Below the pieces are notes generated by a model. That model searched no databases, was not told the origin of the DNA, and saw only the letters and a list, made by a program, of their open reading frames with translations. From Dichetophora obliterata (Eukaryota > Arthropoda > Insecta > Diptera > Sciomyzidae), in contig OY986435.1 of assembly GCA_963920525.1 (NCBI GenBank), positions 275,364,848 through 275,428,847 of the forward strand: a stretch of 64,000 nucleotides of DNA, written 5' to 3'. This document shows, piece after piece, positions 11,500 through 22,149 of this stretch. Each line of letters begins with the position of its first letter. Position 1 is the stretch's first letter. The translations under genes were made by a program, and so were the position numbers.

Positions 11500-13015
11500 T
11501 TGTAATTCGATACGAGAGTGGAATAGAAGAAGCAAATGAACAACAAACGAATGTTTTACAGCTCTTTAATGGACACTACCCAACACAATGTATGCTTTCA
11601 CAGATCACAATTATTCCCAAACCCGAGAAATACCCTTCATTTGTGACTTCAAATCTTCCAATAAGTCTACTCTCTACCCTATTTAAGCTATTTGAGAAGC
11701 TCTAAGTAAAGCTATCTCTACCATTAGTTCTTCGAAAAAGGTATCATACCCAATTACCAATTCGGATTCAGGGGAATCGGAAGCACGGCTCAACCGAGGA
11801 AGTGCATCGTATTGTCAATATGATCAAAAATTTATATGAAAACAACTGCCCAGCTGCCATATTGTCTTTAAGAACGAGCCCAGTAATCGCTACAAACAAT
11901 GTACAAGATCTTCCCAATGCAATGCAAGAATGGCTTGTACGTTGGAGAATTAAAATTAACTAATAAAAACGTGTACACTTGATTTTTAGTTATAGAAATA
12001 AAATTGCTCACCTCTCAAAGTAGAAATAAATATCAGGGGTTGCATCTTGACCGCAGGCTCACTTGGGAAAAGCATATCGATGCGAAAATTACACAAGTTA
12101 AATTGAAGAAGATTGAACTCAATTGGATTCTTTCACAAAGCTCATAATTTTGCCTACAGTATAAAGTGCAACTCTAGAGCATACCATCTGGACAAATGGC
12201 ATAGAACTCTGTGGTACTGCTTTCCCCTCAAATGTAGAAAAACTCCGGAGAACAAAATCAAAAATACTACGGCGAATCGTCGGTGCTCCATGGTATACAG
12301 TGGGTGATCATATTATTAGAGCCACTTGAATTTTATCACAAAGAGATAAAATGCTACCACAAGCTCAGGAATGGTTTCCAAACAACAAATATACATTTAT
12401 GCATGATTCTATTCCTTGCCATAAGGATATGAGAGTCACAAAATTCCTCAGTAAGACAAAAGTCCATGTTCTTGACAGGCCCGGAAATTCTCCGTTTCTC
12501 AACCCTATAGAGAACCATTGGGAAGCGTGAAATTTCCAAGGAATTTGTGACCAACAAACGCCAATTAATAGAGCGTTTCATTGAAGTGTGGCACCAAAAT
12601 TAATCCATAAAATTCAATTGAACCAAATGCATAAAAAATATGCATAAAGTAGTAGCTGCAGTTATTGCAGCACAATTTGGAGGTACCAAATATTGACAAT
12701 AAAAATTTTTTAATATATATTTTTCAGTTATAAAAACTTAATATTAATGAGAATTTTACTAATAAAATATTTTTGATGCAAAAACATCGACTATAATGCT
12801 TTTATTTTACGCGAAACTAAGAAAATTTTTTTTTTTAAAGTGGCTCTAATAATATGATCACCCACTGTATTAAAAACACACTCATCCGCAGGCACCTCCA
12901 AATTACTACAGTACCTGGCGAAATTTTCAAAAATACCTGAAAACAAAGAACAATGCTTTAGCTTCACCCTAACCCAATTCTTAACAACTTCGGCGAACCC
13001 AAATTTGGCAACGCT
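11500..13015 (+). pseudogene. Non-LTR retrotransposon RT remnant (Jockey-like), interrupted
   Basis: Reading frames in order give reverse-transcriptase phrases: 'IIPKPEKYPSFVTSNLPISL' (about 11605-11665), 'LLSTLFKLFEKL', then 'IPNYQFGFRGNRSTAQPRK' across a frame change (about 11745-11800). Later comes 'YQGLHLDRRLTWEKHIDAKI' (about 12035-12095) and finally 'KSKILRRIVGAPWY' just before 12298. The frame resumes after the inserted mini-element with 'KNTLIRRHLQITTV' (12871 onward). The order and phrases match Jockey-clade RT C-termini. Catalytic motifs are lost and stops are frequent. Confidence 0.8.
12298..12867. mobile_element. 570 bp Tc1-like deletion derivative
   Basis: Perfect inverted ends of about 30 bp begin CAGTGGGTGATCATATTATT at 12298 and end at 12867. 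TA lies on both sides (12296-12297 and 12868-12869). Inside, the plus strand at 12355-12530 keeps a Tc1 transposase fragment, 'HDSIPCHKDMRVTKFLS' and 'RPGNSPFLNPIENHWEA', covering the second and third acidic catalytic positions. The N-terminal two thirds of the gene is missing, so it could only move with another element's transposase. It sits in the RT remnant between 'GAPWY' and 'KNTLIRR'. Confidence 0.9.
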
Positions 13016-13361
13016 TAAAGCGAACTATAGAATAAAAATAAAAAACACACCCAATAAACACACTGTACAGCACAGTTTACCAAACTTGCAACAAATGGAA
13101 GTGTCCGAAGCCCTGACAAGAAGACAAATAAGCAGATCAAAATTTATTTGCATGTATATCTTTTACATTTTATCTATGTATTTAATATAAAAAAATATTC
13201 TGTAATCTGATTAATTATTGTTAGTTCTAATATGTACTAAGAAGATACAATAAAATAAAAGCTGAGTTGTAAAAAAACAAAATACTTAGTTAACCCATTA
13301 AAAAGTAAAATTATATTCTTAACTATTACACTCAGAAAAAAATCCGTTGCAATATTGCCGA

Positions 13362-13485
13362 GAGATGCATGCAGCATTGCTGCTAGGGTAGATCATTTGG
13401 CAGACATGTATCCCTTCTGCATTCATACCATAAGATGCATGCTGCATTGCTCCTATGGCAGCACATTTGGCATACATGCCGGCCT
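13362..13485. repeat. Direct duplication with GATGCATGC palindrome
   Basis: 'AGATGCATGCAGCATTGCT' at about 13363 and 'AGATGCATGCTGCATTGCTC' at about 13434 each continue to 'CATTTGGCAKACATG'. The spacing is about 73 bp. Each unit carries the perfect palindrome GCATGC. The ORFs of 92 and 69 codons over it are by-products. Confidence 0.65.
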
Positions 13486-13640
13486 AGGACATGCCTATAC
13501 AAAAAAAGATATAAGCGGGTGTGGAGGCGAGCATGTCTCATGTCCTTCCGAGGCATGTTGCCGGCAGACATACAGCAGGGCTCTTTTTCCAACTCGGATA
13601 TTTAAACACAACAACAACAAAATGCAAACGTAAGATATTA

Positions 13641-13826
13641 GGTCTGTTTCCGTACTCTATTCAAGTAACTTGAAGTTGCTTGAAAGCGTTCTTTTACAAA
13701 TTTTTAAAGCTCGAGAGAGAACAATGGCATGCAAAATGTCACTCTCTATTCAATTACAATTACAGTGACATTTTGCATATTATTCTTCACTCTCGAGCTT
13801 AAAAAATGTGTAAAATAACGCTAAAC
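13641..13826. mobile_element. GGTCTGTTTCCGTAC MITE, right end missing
   Basis: It starts GGTCTGTTTCCGTACTCTAT after 'TTA' and shares 'TTCAAGTAACTTGAAGTTGC', 'CTCGAG' and 'AAAAATGTGTAAA-TAACGCT' with the copies at 47,638 and 48,541. The right terminus is not found after 13826, so this copy is truncated or was replaced by later sequence. Confidence 0.7.
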
Positions 13827-14184
13827 ACATAAACAGCTACAGAGTGCGGCGGCTGAGCGTCACTGATCAGAAAACGCAAAACACGTCTTAAGAAATTATA
13901 GGTTTAAAAGAAGATATTGGCTACTTCACGTATTAAAAAGACTTTGACCAAGCTTATTATCATAAAATAAATATTTATTCAACTTAAAAAAAATATTGTC
14001 TCAGATGAAATTTAAACCCGTGCTAGAGCGATTCTTTAGGATACGGACATTGCACTCTAACAAATTGCCAGGGCTGTCACAAAAATTTGTTAAGAGTCAA
14101 TTAATATTTTTAGACAGACGCCAACTCAATACATTTGGTTTATATGTACAACTACAATTTCTTTCTCAGTGAATAAAAATGGGG

Positions 14185-14400
14185 CAAATACGAAGCAGCT
14201 GCTGAGAATGATAACGATAATAATGATGATGATTAAGGTGATGATGATGACGATGATGATGAATTTGAAGCTGCTGCTGATAAGGTTAAAGATATTTCTG
14301 ATGACAAGTACGAATACAAATACAATGTGTGCCAAAAAACATCAATCGTTGAAAGAGTTTACCTCTCACTCATGGTTGAATAACTATTTTCATTTCCGTT
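14185..14400 (+). other. Asp-rich low-complexity stretch (GAT repeats)
   Basis: Repeated GATGATGAT/GACGATGAT triplets at 14,215-14,262 give, in one plus frame, 'GKYEAAAENDNDNNDDD', a stop, then 'GDDDDDDDDEFEAAADKVKD'. This looks like an acidic linker but contains an in-frame TAA, has no clear splice sites and no domain. I treat it as a trinucleotide repeat; a decayed exon is possible but unlikely. Confidence 0.35.
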
Positions 14401-14429
14401 ATCTCCATTGAGTGTTTGTGTGCACCTAT

Positions 14430-16280
14430 TGTGGCCTTTGGTAAGAGTTTCAACTTTTTGTCGTTGTTGTTATTGTTGTTAAATACAATAAAACTATTTG
14501 CCGCAAAAAAAACACAAAATGCCTGAATAAACCAGAAAAACACGTTTCTAGTTAAAGATCCGTTTCCGGTTTGATCCAATTTTTAACCACAGCAATCATG
14601 ATTGTATTTTTAATTTTTCTCAAACAGCTTGTATTAAAATAATAAAAATTTCAACATTGATAATTTTAAAGGCTATATTTTTAAAGCTTTTTTTCTCTTT
14701 TAATGTATTTTTATATAAATTTATGCGTTTTAATGTAAAGTTCTCTAAAGTTTAGCAGGCCCATGGCCAGAACTTTTAATGGAGACAGTAATAATGCATT
14801 AGCCGAAATTTCTCATAAAATTAAAAAATGTATTGGTAACATTTAATTATTTAAAGTAAGTATATGCGACATTTTCTTGCCAAATTGCTAACGTTATTAT
14901 TCTTCTTAAATGTGATTTAAATTTTTTCATTTTTAAATAACAGAGAAGGATTCATCACCATGACAACTTATACAGTCTGCACTATTTTTCATATTAAGGA
15001 GTAGTTCTGAAGACTTAAGAAATGCTTCAATTATCAGACTCTCAACAACAGAAAGACTTTCCAGAGTTTTTTTTTCCAATCAATGTTTCCACAGCTACAG
15101 TCAATAACGCAACAAACAAATAAGATATCAGCAGTTTTTTCATTGCCAATACATTAAATAATTCCATAAAATACTGTACTTTTACTCCATGTAATACCAA
15201 ATTTAATTTTTAAAACTTTTGGCAGTCGCAAACAGAAAAAAGTTACATAACTTTAATCTCAAGCAATTCAGGACCTTGCAACACGTGGACAATATTTTTT
15301 TCATTATTCGAAATTTTTAGAAACATTAAAACGAGAAGTGTATGTTAAAATGTATATATTTAACTTTTCGTTAACACCGGGCATATAAGCTAGTATTTAA
15401 GTAAATAAAAATAAAATATTATTATTCTTGCTGCAGAATCTATTAAGTCAATCCTTTAAGAATCTATTTTTAATCTATTATAAAATTGTTATTTATAGTT
15501 TGAGAACAAATTTTAGGGCACAATTATTTTTAATGCAAGCTTTTATTTGGCTTTTTGTTTTCATGTCATTTATTAAAATTTCAATTAAATTAAAATACAT
15601 TTTCTGAAGACTACAATTAAAAGCTTCTCAGGCTTAAAATAAAAGCCCACTTTAATTAGCTCTTCAAATAGTCACACAGCATTTTCAAGATGTTTTGAAC
15701 AAATTTTTATTTTACATATCTATTTCTTTTTTCATCCTTAAAATATCAACCACACACGCAGTTTCACACCCGCAAATGTGGGCAGCATTTGAGAATTCTT
15801 AGCATCTTCTCATTTTTCTTAAAAGTTTTCAAGAAATTTTTGGTATACTGTGTAATACATACACACACACGCATGCAAACTCAAACGCATACGTTAAAAT
15901 GAATTCATGCTCTGTAATGTAGCCATTTTTGATAGCTAAATAAGATATAAAATTAAACAACAAAACACATAAAAACCTCCCATTGGTCTTGAGTTAGAGT
16001 GAGAAAACACCAGTCTCAGTACAAAGTTGAGGGCAAACTGCACTACGTGTGAGAATTTGAAGACTTTATGTGTTGCCGGGTCAATGAGCTTTTGCGCAAC
16101 ACTTTCAGATAGACACTTACCAACGTATCAAGCCAGTTCTTCCTGAAAGCTTAAAATAATATCTGCTATCATATTTAAAACATCTCCAACGGAATCGCAT
16201 TTTAATTATCTTTATTGAAATGAATATACATAAAATTCATATTCATACTGTCTATAATCTGGTACTAAATTCTAATAATA
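14430..16280. other. No recognised feature
   Basis: AT-rich DNA with a TTG microsatellite near 14,460-14,480 and a CA run near 15,862. No domains, TIRs or tandem arrays found. Confidence 0.45.
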
Positions 16281-16357
16281 TAATATTATTATTGGTAGTT
16301 AAACGAGCTATAGGTCAGATTTTTTTTCTTAATTTATTTAATATAAATTTAAATTCC

Positions 16358-16396
16358 AATATTTCGTTTTTCGTTGAAAAACATCATCAGGGAAAA
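16358..16396 (-). ncRNA. Candidate hammerhead ribozyme core in Penelope 3' end
   Basis: On the minus strand the sequence reads CCCTGATGATG-TTTTTCAAC-GAAA, that is CUGAUGA, a short GUU/AAC stem with a UUUC loop, then GAAA. This is the conserved hammerhead core order. Penelope-like elements are known to carry minimal hammerhead motifs in their terminal repeats. The stem III and cleavage site are not clearly visible here (AAACGAAATATT follows), so this is a candidate only. Confidence 0.35.
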
Positions 16397-16603
16397 CACT
16401 AAAATATATACAATAATTACAAATTACAATATAATCACATGACATGATATTTAAAATACATGAACTTACAAAAATTAAATAAATATACTGAATTTACATT
16501 GATTTTTTTAAAAAAACATTTGAGAAACGATATGACAAAAAACATAAGAACATCTAGCATAAATAAACAACACTTGACGACGGACTTTGATGACTAATTA
16601 TTG

Positions 16604-18157
16604 TTAGTTTTGTCTTATAATGTTTTGTTTATTTGTTTGCTCTTTATTTATTAGGTGTCTGTAGATGTGAGCGCAATTGTCCGTGTCAGTCTTAAAATTC
16701 AATCTCAATTGTTTAGGGACGTTAATAATGTGTAGCATTTCAAGCATGTATCGTCTCCTATAATTTTTCTCTTGTTGCAGAACTTTTGTTTTGTCAAAAT
16801 CAGGAGCGTGTCCAGACTTCGTACAATGGGCTGCTAATGCTGTTTTTTGTTCTAAAGGTTTGTCCAGTGCTTTAAAGTCTGACTTATGTCCTGCTATTCT
16901 CGTCCGTAATTTAGTTTTTGTTGTTCCAACATATACCTTTTCGCATAAGTCATCTTTGCACGGAATTTGATATATCAAATTCGATTTGTCCTGCTTGTCA
17001 AGTTTACATTTAGTGTTCGTGTAAAGAGTTTGTAAAGTGTTTGATGTTTTAAAAGCTATTCTAAACTGGTCCTTATTAAAAATGTTGGACATTTTAAACT
17101 TCTCTGAAAAACCGGGAATATATGTCATGCTTTTATAAGTTTTAGGGGGGTCGTTTGTCGTCACTTTTTGGTTTACTGTTCTTTCTTTATGTTTAACAAT
17201 TTTTTTAATTAAATATTCCGGAAAGCAGTTTTTCTTTAAAATATCTTTAATTTTAATCGCATTTTCCTTATGGAATTTTTTGTCACTTATTTCGAAAACC
17301 CGGTTTGTAAAATTTTTAGCTGTATTAATTATTATATTTTTTGGATGTTTTGAGTGAAAATTAATTATTCGTCCTGTTGCCGTTGGTTTTTGATACCAAT
17401 TTATTTCTATTTTATTGTTTTTTCTCATAAGTAATGTGTCAAGATAAGGTAGTTTATTGTCAGTTTCATTTTCTAAAGTGAACTTTATTCTCCTATGGTA
17501 TGAATTTAGTGCGTTTAATATGTTTTGGATTTGGTCATATCTAACTATCGCGAAAAGGTCGTCTACATATTTGGTAACTAATTTTGGTTTCACTGGGAGA
17601 TCGTCTAAACATTTATCTAAAAGGTCTTCCATTACTACGTCCGCTACTATTGGTGATGCAGGTGATCCCATGGCCGTGCCTCGTAGTTGTAAATAAATTT
17701 TGTTGTCATATTTTAAATATCTAGCGTCTTTTATACAAAGTAATAAAATGTCAGAAAATTGTTTTTTGGTCATATTTGTGTATTTTTCTATTATTGTCCA
17801 TTTTCTTTCTATTGTTTTTATAGCGAAGTCAACTGGGATACTAGGGAAAAGTGATACTACGTCGAATGATATTAGTCTCTCATCGTCTGAAATGTATATG
17901 TTATTAAGTTTGTTCTTTAGGTCCAGTGCGTCTTTTATGTTGTACTTAGATGTTACCGTTAACTTATTCAATATTTTCACTAAATATTTGCTGAGTTCGT
18001 GTGTTGGAGAGTTGATGGACGAGCAAATTGGTCTCAATGGCATGTTCGGTTTGTGCAGCTTTGGTAGTCCATATATTCTTGGTGCCGTTGCAGTAGTTGT
18101 TGTCATCTTTAATTTTTCATAGTCCGAGATCTGACCTATAGCTCGTTTAACTACCAA
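16604..18157 (-). pseudogene. Penelope-like RT with GIY-YIG endonuclease, N-truncated
   Basis: Open for 517 codons without an internal stop. It begins at a TTG inside the terminal repeat, with the first ATG near codon 18, so the natural start is lost. The RT carries 'PRIYGLPKLHKP' (residues ~26-37), 'LISFDVVSLFPSIP' (95-108, first catalytic Asp), 'GTAMGSPASPI' (160-170) and 'KYVDDLFAI' (196-204, the YVDD box). The C-terminal GIY-YIG nuclease has 'LIYQIPC' (394-400), 'VYVGTTKTKLRTR' (408-420), then H424, H450 and the Glu in 'YMLEML' (~473). This RT plus GIY-YIG order is diagnostic of Penelope-like elements. The open frame suggests recent activity of the family. The 'CKDDLC' insert between the nuclease strands fits a CCHH-type linker. 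Confidence 0.92.
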
Positions 18158-19075
18158 TAATCTAATATAAAAAAAAGGTCAAAAATTTAATAAATTAATA
18201 TAATATTATGTAATACAAATTGTATTACAGTATAATATACGGGGCATTCCACGTGAAGCGGACAACTAAATAATGTTGAAGCTTCCGATTTTAGTAATAT
18301 TTGATTATGTTATACCTATATGGGTTAATCTTTTACAAACCGTACAGATTTGAACAAAAAATTACCGACCCATTTTTGAAATGTGTCAAAAAAAAACACA
18401 CGTGTTGGAGGATTTTTTTTTTAAATAGAGGACGTTAAATGTTTGAGATTTCGTGATTTTTGCCTTGGAGACTAATTTTCAAAAATTCATAACTTCGGTT
18501 CTTTTTAAGCTACAGACACTTTTTTGTTTTATTTTGAAGATAAAAAATAATTTTAAGAAAAAAATAGTTTTAAAAAACTTAAGAAAACAATTCATATTTT
18601 TATACACATTTTCAATGTTTAAATAAATTTTTAACAATTTTGCCCACCACTTAGCGTGTTTTAAACATAACCATCGTATTCTACGTCAAATTTTACATAG
18701 AAATTGCTTTTTTATCGATGGAGGGCAATATTAATATTGCAGAAAAATTAAATAAACTCTCGCGGTAACTAAAGTTGGCAAGGCAGTTGCAAAGAACACC
18801 TCCTATTCTCGCCTCAAGCCGTTGTTCACTGTATTATATGACCAAGAGTTTATCTATATAGGATGTTTTTTATTTTTAATTGAACAATATTATTTATTAA
18901 TAAATGAGGCTTTATAAAAAATTTGGGGCAAACTTTAATAAACAATAACATTATTTCAGCAAATAAAGTGATATATTACGATTTTATTTCATTAGTATTC
19001 TACACGTACATTTTTTTGTCTCAATATAATATCAGTCTTTACTTACTAATTTTTACAATATCTTTTTTTTCATAC

Positions 19076-19650
19076 AAAGTGAATTGCCAATGAATACCAC
19101 CAATGAATATTGAAATAAATGAAGAAGCACCTAGAACAGATGGCAACCCTTGTTTAAGTTTAGTTAATGTCAAATTAATTAAACAATCTAATAATTGATC
19201 GATTTTTCGGTCAAAGTCATGTGTAATTGAACATTTGGTTGTGAAAATAGCCACCTCAAAAACTCGTTTCATTCCTATGGTGCATTTCGACAAACAATCG
19301 AACACCAATGAATATTGAAATAAATGAAGAAGCAACTAGAACAGATGGCAACCCTTGATAGAGTTGATGGCGGTGATCTAAAATGGCTTACTGCTTTGAA
19401 GTGTCATATGATTAGCAGCCATACAATTCATGAGAATGAATTAGAGGATCTACACATTCATATGCTAGTTTAAACAGTGAGTTGATCACAGCTTTATCAC
19501 TCAAAGACTACTGATGAGGAATATGTAGCGATTTCCGAAACAGACTGTCTAGTCAGCTAAGTGATTGACTCTATACAGAGTTGTTGTTGTTGTTGTTGCC
19601 TTCTTGAAAGCTCACTTGATCTAAAGCTCATAATCTTAATTCATGTAACT
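19076..19650 (-). repeat. Dispersed ~550 bp repeat, inverted relative to the 28.7 kb copies
   Basis: Shares, in inverse orientation, long blocks with 28,690-29,645: 'CTCTATACAGAGTTGTTG', 'GATTTCCGAAACAGACTGTC', 'GTCATATGATTAGCAGCC', 'TAGAACAGATGGCAACC' and 'TTACACATGACTTTGACCG' (inverse). A sub-block, 'CAATGAATATTGAAATAAAT' plus the 'GAACAGATGGCAACCCTTG' stretch, occurs twice here, near 19,101 and 19,305, so the copy is partly duplicated or rearranged. Confidence 0.8.
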
Positions 19651-20144
19651 ATTCAATAGATCATAAAAACTAGTGAATTGCTTTGCTTTCAACTCTTGAA
19701 GTGAAATTTGAATCATTCAATGATATTTTAAAGTTCCTCTAATCATTATAGCTTTTTAATGGCAGGAATCACAGATTTTTTTTTCAATAACTCATTAACT
19801 ACCGGTATTTTCATTGCATATAATTGACGAGCATTAACTTTTCGCAATATTTGTGTTTTTTTTTTCTTGAATGTTTTGTTTAATTGAAAGGATTGAAACA
19901 AACATCATTACGAATACTTTTGCCCTTGTGATCTTTTAGACTAATTTGCAGGCATGGTTTTATGTTTTTTGTTGGCGTCTTACTGATGGTGAGATTGAGT
20001 GGCATGGATTGGTGAGAGACAGGGCACAACTGCACAACTGCAACAGCTGAAGTGAGGAATAGATGGTTTTTTTAATAAATAATATTATCTAATTAAATAA
20101 TAATTAAATTATACCTTCCTTATACATCCTTTTACACACTAATA

Positions 20145-20870
20145 AGGTTTCCAGTCCAGGATCTCAGATTTTTTCCAGTCCCGACAATCCCGGGATTGTA
20201 AGGCCTAACTAAGATCCCAGAATTTTCGGGGTCCCTGGATTGCCTTCAAATCGCAAAAATGCAACACTTTAATTTGACATTCGAGTAAAAACTTTTATAA
20301 TAATTTAAATTTACCTCAAATGTTCAAAAATGAAATAAAAATATATTTAAATGGTGGCACTCGCGGTAATCTGCTTCAAAAAGCATATGATATGATTGAT
20401 AAAAATTCCACCTACTAGTGCTGAGTCCGAGAGATATTTCTCTTTGGCTGGAAATTTAGCTACCAAAGAATTCACCTTTCAAAGACTTCAGTGATCTCAA
20501 GAAATGTACCTTTTTATGTTAGTACTATTATGCCAGAAAATATGAATTTTATGAATTATACAATAGATGTATAAAATAAATTATATATTTTCGCCCTTTC
20601 TATATATAAAGAAATTAAAGAAATAAAATAAATTAAATTTTTATAAAAAAGTTAAGTAAACTGTTCTTTTTTGAATTCCTTTTGACAATTTTTTATTAAA
20701 AAAATATCCTAACTTTCATACTTTGCACACGATTTCTTTTTTTGTTAAATAAATTACTTTTTATTTCTTTTTCAAATCCCGGGACTAATCCCGGTATCCC
20801 CGGATTCTTAATAAGTAATTCCAAAATCCCGAAATTGATTTTGAGTCCCGAAATCGGAAGCCCTAGACAC
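20145..20870. mobile_element. hAT-type deletion derivative
   Basis: The right end read inward is TAGGGCTTCCGATTTCGGGAC and the left is TAAGGTTTCCAGTCCAGGATC; both continue into repeated CCCGGGAT-type subterminal motifs. A short plus-strand piece at 20,397-20,470 reads 'KIPPTSAESERYFSLAGNLA', the hAT C-terminal dimerisation signature (PTSAESER.FS.AG). Only this fragment of the transposase remains. An 8 bp target duplication is not exact; 'ACACTA' lies near both ends. Confidence 0.75.
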
Positions 20871-21329
20871 TACATAATTTATATTATACTATAATATAGT
20901 GAACAACGGTATAAGACGAGAATATGAGGTGTACTTTACAACTGGCGCGCCGACGTCAGGTACCGCTCGAGCTTATTTAATTTATTTGCAATAGAAATAA
21001 TCATCGATAAAAAATGCATTTTCTATGTAAAATTTGACGTAGAATAGGATTATGTTTTAAACACGCTAAGTGGTGGGTAAGATTAATAAAAATTTATTTA
21101 AAAATTAAAATTGTGTATAACAATATTTACATTTTTGTTAATAATATTACAATTATTTGTATATTGTTTATATGTTTTTGAGACTATTTTTTTATCTTCA
21201 AAATTAAACAAAAAAGTTGTCTCCAGCTTAAAAAGAACCAAAATTGATTTCCAAGGCAAAAATCACGAAAATCGCAAACTTTTAACAACCTCTATATTCC
21301 TTAAAAAAAATCCTCGAAATGCCTTACGG

Positions 21330-21785
21330 CATAGAGTCTGGTTATCGAACTAGTGGTCTTTAGAAATTTGACTAACCAACAGGTATGCACTTATTTTAAT
21401 TCAATTACCCAGTTTAAGAAGTTACAATAAGAGAAATCAAGGAGTCCAATTAATACCTAATTAAATGAGCTTTTCAAATGCATTTTTGATTTTTTTAAAA
21501 ACTTTGAAACTTGAATTTCACAAAGTTGGATATTTTACTTTTTTTAATTTTTTTTTTTTCGAAAATAGCTTTAAGTGTATAGATAATCCTTGCCAAGTTT
21601 CATAATGGGCGTTGAAGTCATTTAGAAGCTAAACCAGTTACAGTTTTGAAGCGTTGCGGCTTATAAATTCGACAACTTGATTTATTTTATTTTAACTTTT
21701 TAAACTGGGTAAAGGAATTAAAAGAAATGCATTCCTGCCGGTTAGTCAAATTTCTAAAGACATCTAGTTTATTAACCAGACGTTA
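21330..21785. mobile_element. MITE with long inverted ends nested in the right arm
   Basis: GTCTTTAGAAATTTGACTAA at 21,356 has its exact inverse ending at about 21,760, and pairing extends outward ('GTCTGGTTATCGAACTAG' against 'CTAGTTTATTAACCAGAC') and inward ('AATTCAATTACCCAGTTTAA' against 'TTAAACTGGGTAAAGG'). The two arms together cover most of the ~455 bp, so it could fold into a long hairpin. No ORF. Confidence 0.75.
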
Positions 21786-21889
21786 AACTGTAAAAAAATT
21801 TTGTATCTGGATCGAAGACGTATAAAGGTATAACATAATCAAATATTCCTAAAATCGGAAGTATCAACATTTTTTTACCTGTCCGCTTC

Positions 21890-22140
21890 ACTTCAAATAT
21901 TAACCAACGGAATTCGAACCCACGACGTTAAGGTTTTTAATATTTGGTTCTAATAACTAGCCTTTGAAGCCACATGAACAAAGAAATAATAATAAAGAAA
22001 CACAAGAACCGAACCAAATAATCGCTGTATAAATAGAGTGTTCCGACATGTATTCTGAAATATAGAACGTATTTTATTAAGAACTAGTTTTCCCCGGCCG
22101 GACGTTGTCATGCCACATACCGCCTTGATGCCAGACAAAA
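21890..22140 (-). other. Possible tRNA-derived fragment and unassigned sequence
   Basis: The minus strand near 21,905-21,930 contains 'CGTGGGTTCGAATTCCG', which resembles a tRNA T-arm/box B. The rest does not fold into a tRNA and no anticodon arm is clear. It may be a remnant of a tRNA-derived SINE. Confidence 0.3.
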
Positions 22141-22149
22141 ATATTCATG

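Larger units (their letters stand above)
13330..14171. mobile_element. Probable TIR element with CACTGAGAAA ends
   Basis: CACTCAGAAAAAAAT at 13330 is matched by the inverse CACTGAGAAAGAAAT ending at 14171. The termini resemble those of the element at 4432-5471, suggesting one family. Internally it holds a ~73 bp direct duplication (13362-13415 and 13434-13485), a TAGGTCTGTTTCCGTAC MITE copy and a block near 13850-14100 without structure I recognise. The TIRs are short and the target duplication is unclear, so boundaries are provisional. Confidence 0.5.
16288..18161 (-). mobile_element. Penelope-like retroelement, 5'-truncated, with inverted ends
   Basis: The element reads on the minus strand. 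A 33 bp sequence (ATTATTGGTAGTTAAACGAG onward) at 16288-16320 has its exact inverse at 18129-18161. The right copy is also the first codons of the ORF, so the ORF is cut there. After the stop the 3' part runs about 300 bp AT-rich to a possible hammerhead motif and then the inverted 33 bp. Penelope-like elements are known for odd end structures, including inverted partial copies, as expected from their unusual integration. Known family members have longer ORFs, so the N-terminal part is missing. Confidence 0.88.
18249..21886. mobile_element. Large inverted-repeat (foldback-like) element with nested insertions
   Basis: The left arm (18249 to ~18850) begins GTGAAGCGGAC and continues 'CTTCCGATTTTAG', 'AATATTTGATTATGTTATACC'. 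The right arm (~20885-21886) is its inverse, ending 'GTATAACATAATC ... GTCCGCTTCAC'. Further matched blocks include 'TTTTTGCCTTGGA', 'GTCAAATTTTACATAG', 'CACTTAGCGTGTTTTAAACA' and 'GTTGTTCACT'. Arms are roughly 600 bp and perhaps 75-85% similar by eye. The right arm is lengthened by a MITE at about 21,330-21,785. The 2 kb centre holds a dispersed repeat (19,076-19,650) and a hAT derivative (20,145-20,870). No transposase for this family is visible. Confidence 0.75.

Noticed and set aside
14169..14411. Asp-rich host exon
   Set aside because: The acidic frame is broken by a stop inside the GAT repeat and no splice sites or conserved segment are seen.
17700..18122. 140-codon hydrophobic protein on the plus strand
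   Set aside because: It is the antisense shadow of the Penelope RT frame.
20938..20972. Synthetic polylinker or vector contamination (four adjacent rare-cutter sites)
   Set aside because: The segment aligns without gaps to the inverse left arm at about 18,757-18,789 (24 of 33 bases equal) and lies within continuous repeat homology on both sides, so it is natural repeat sequence.
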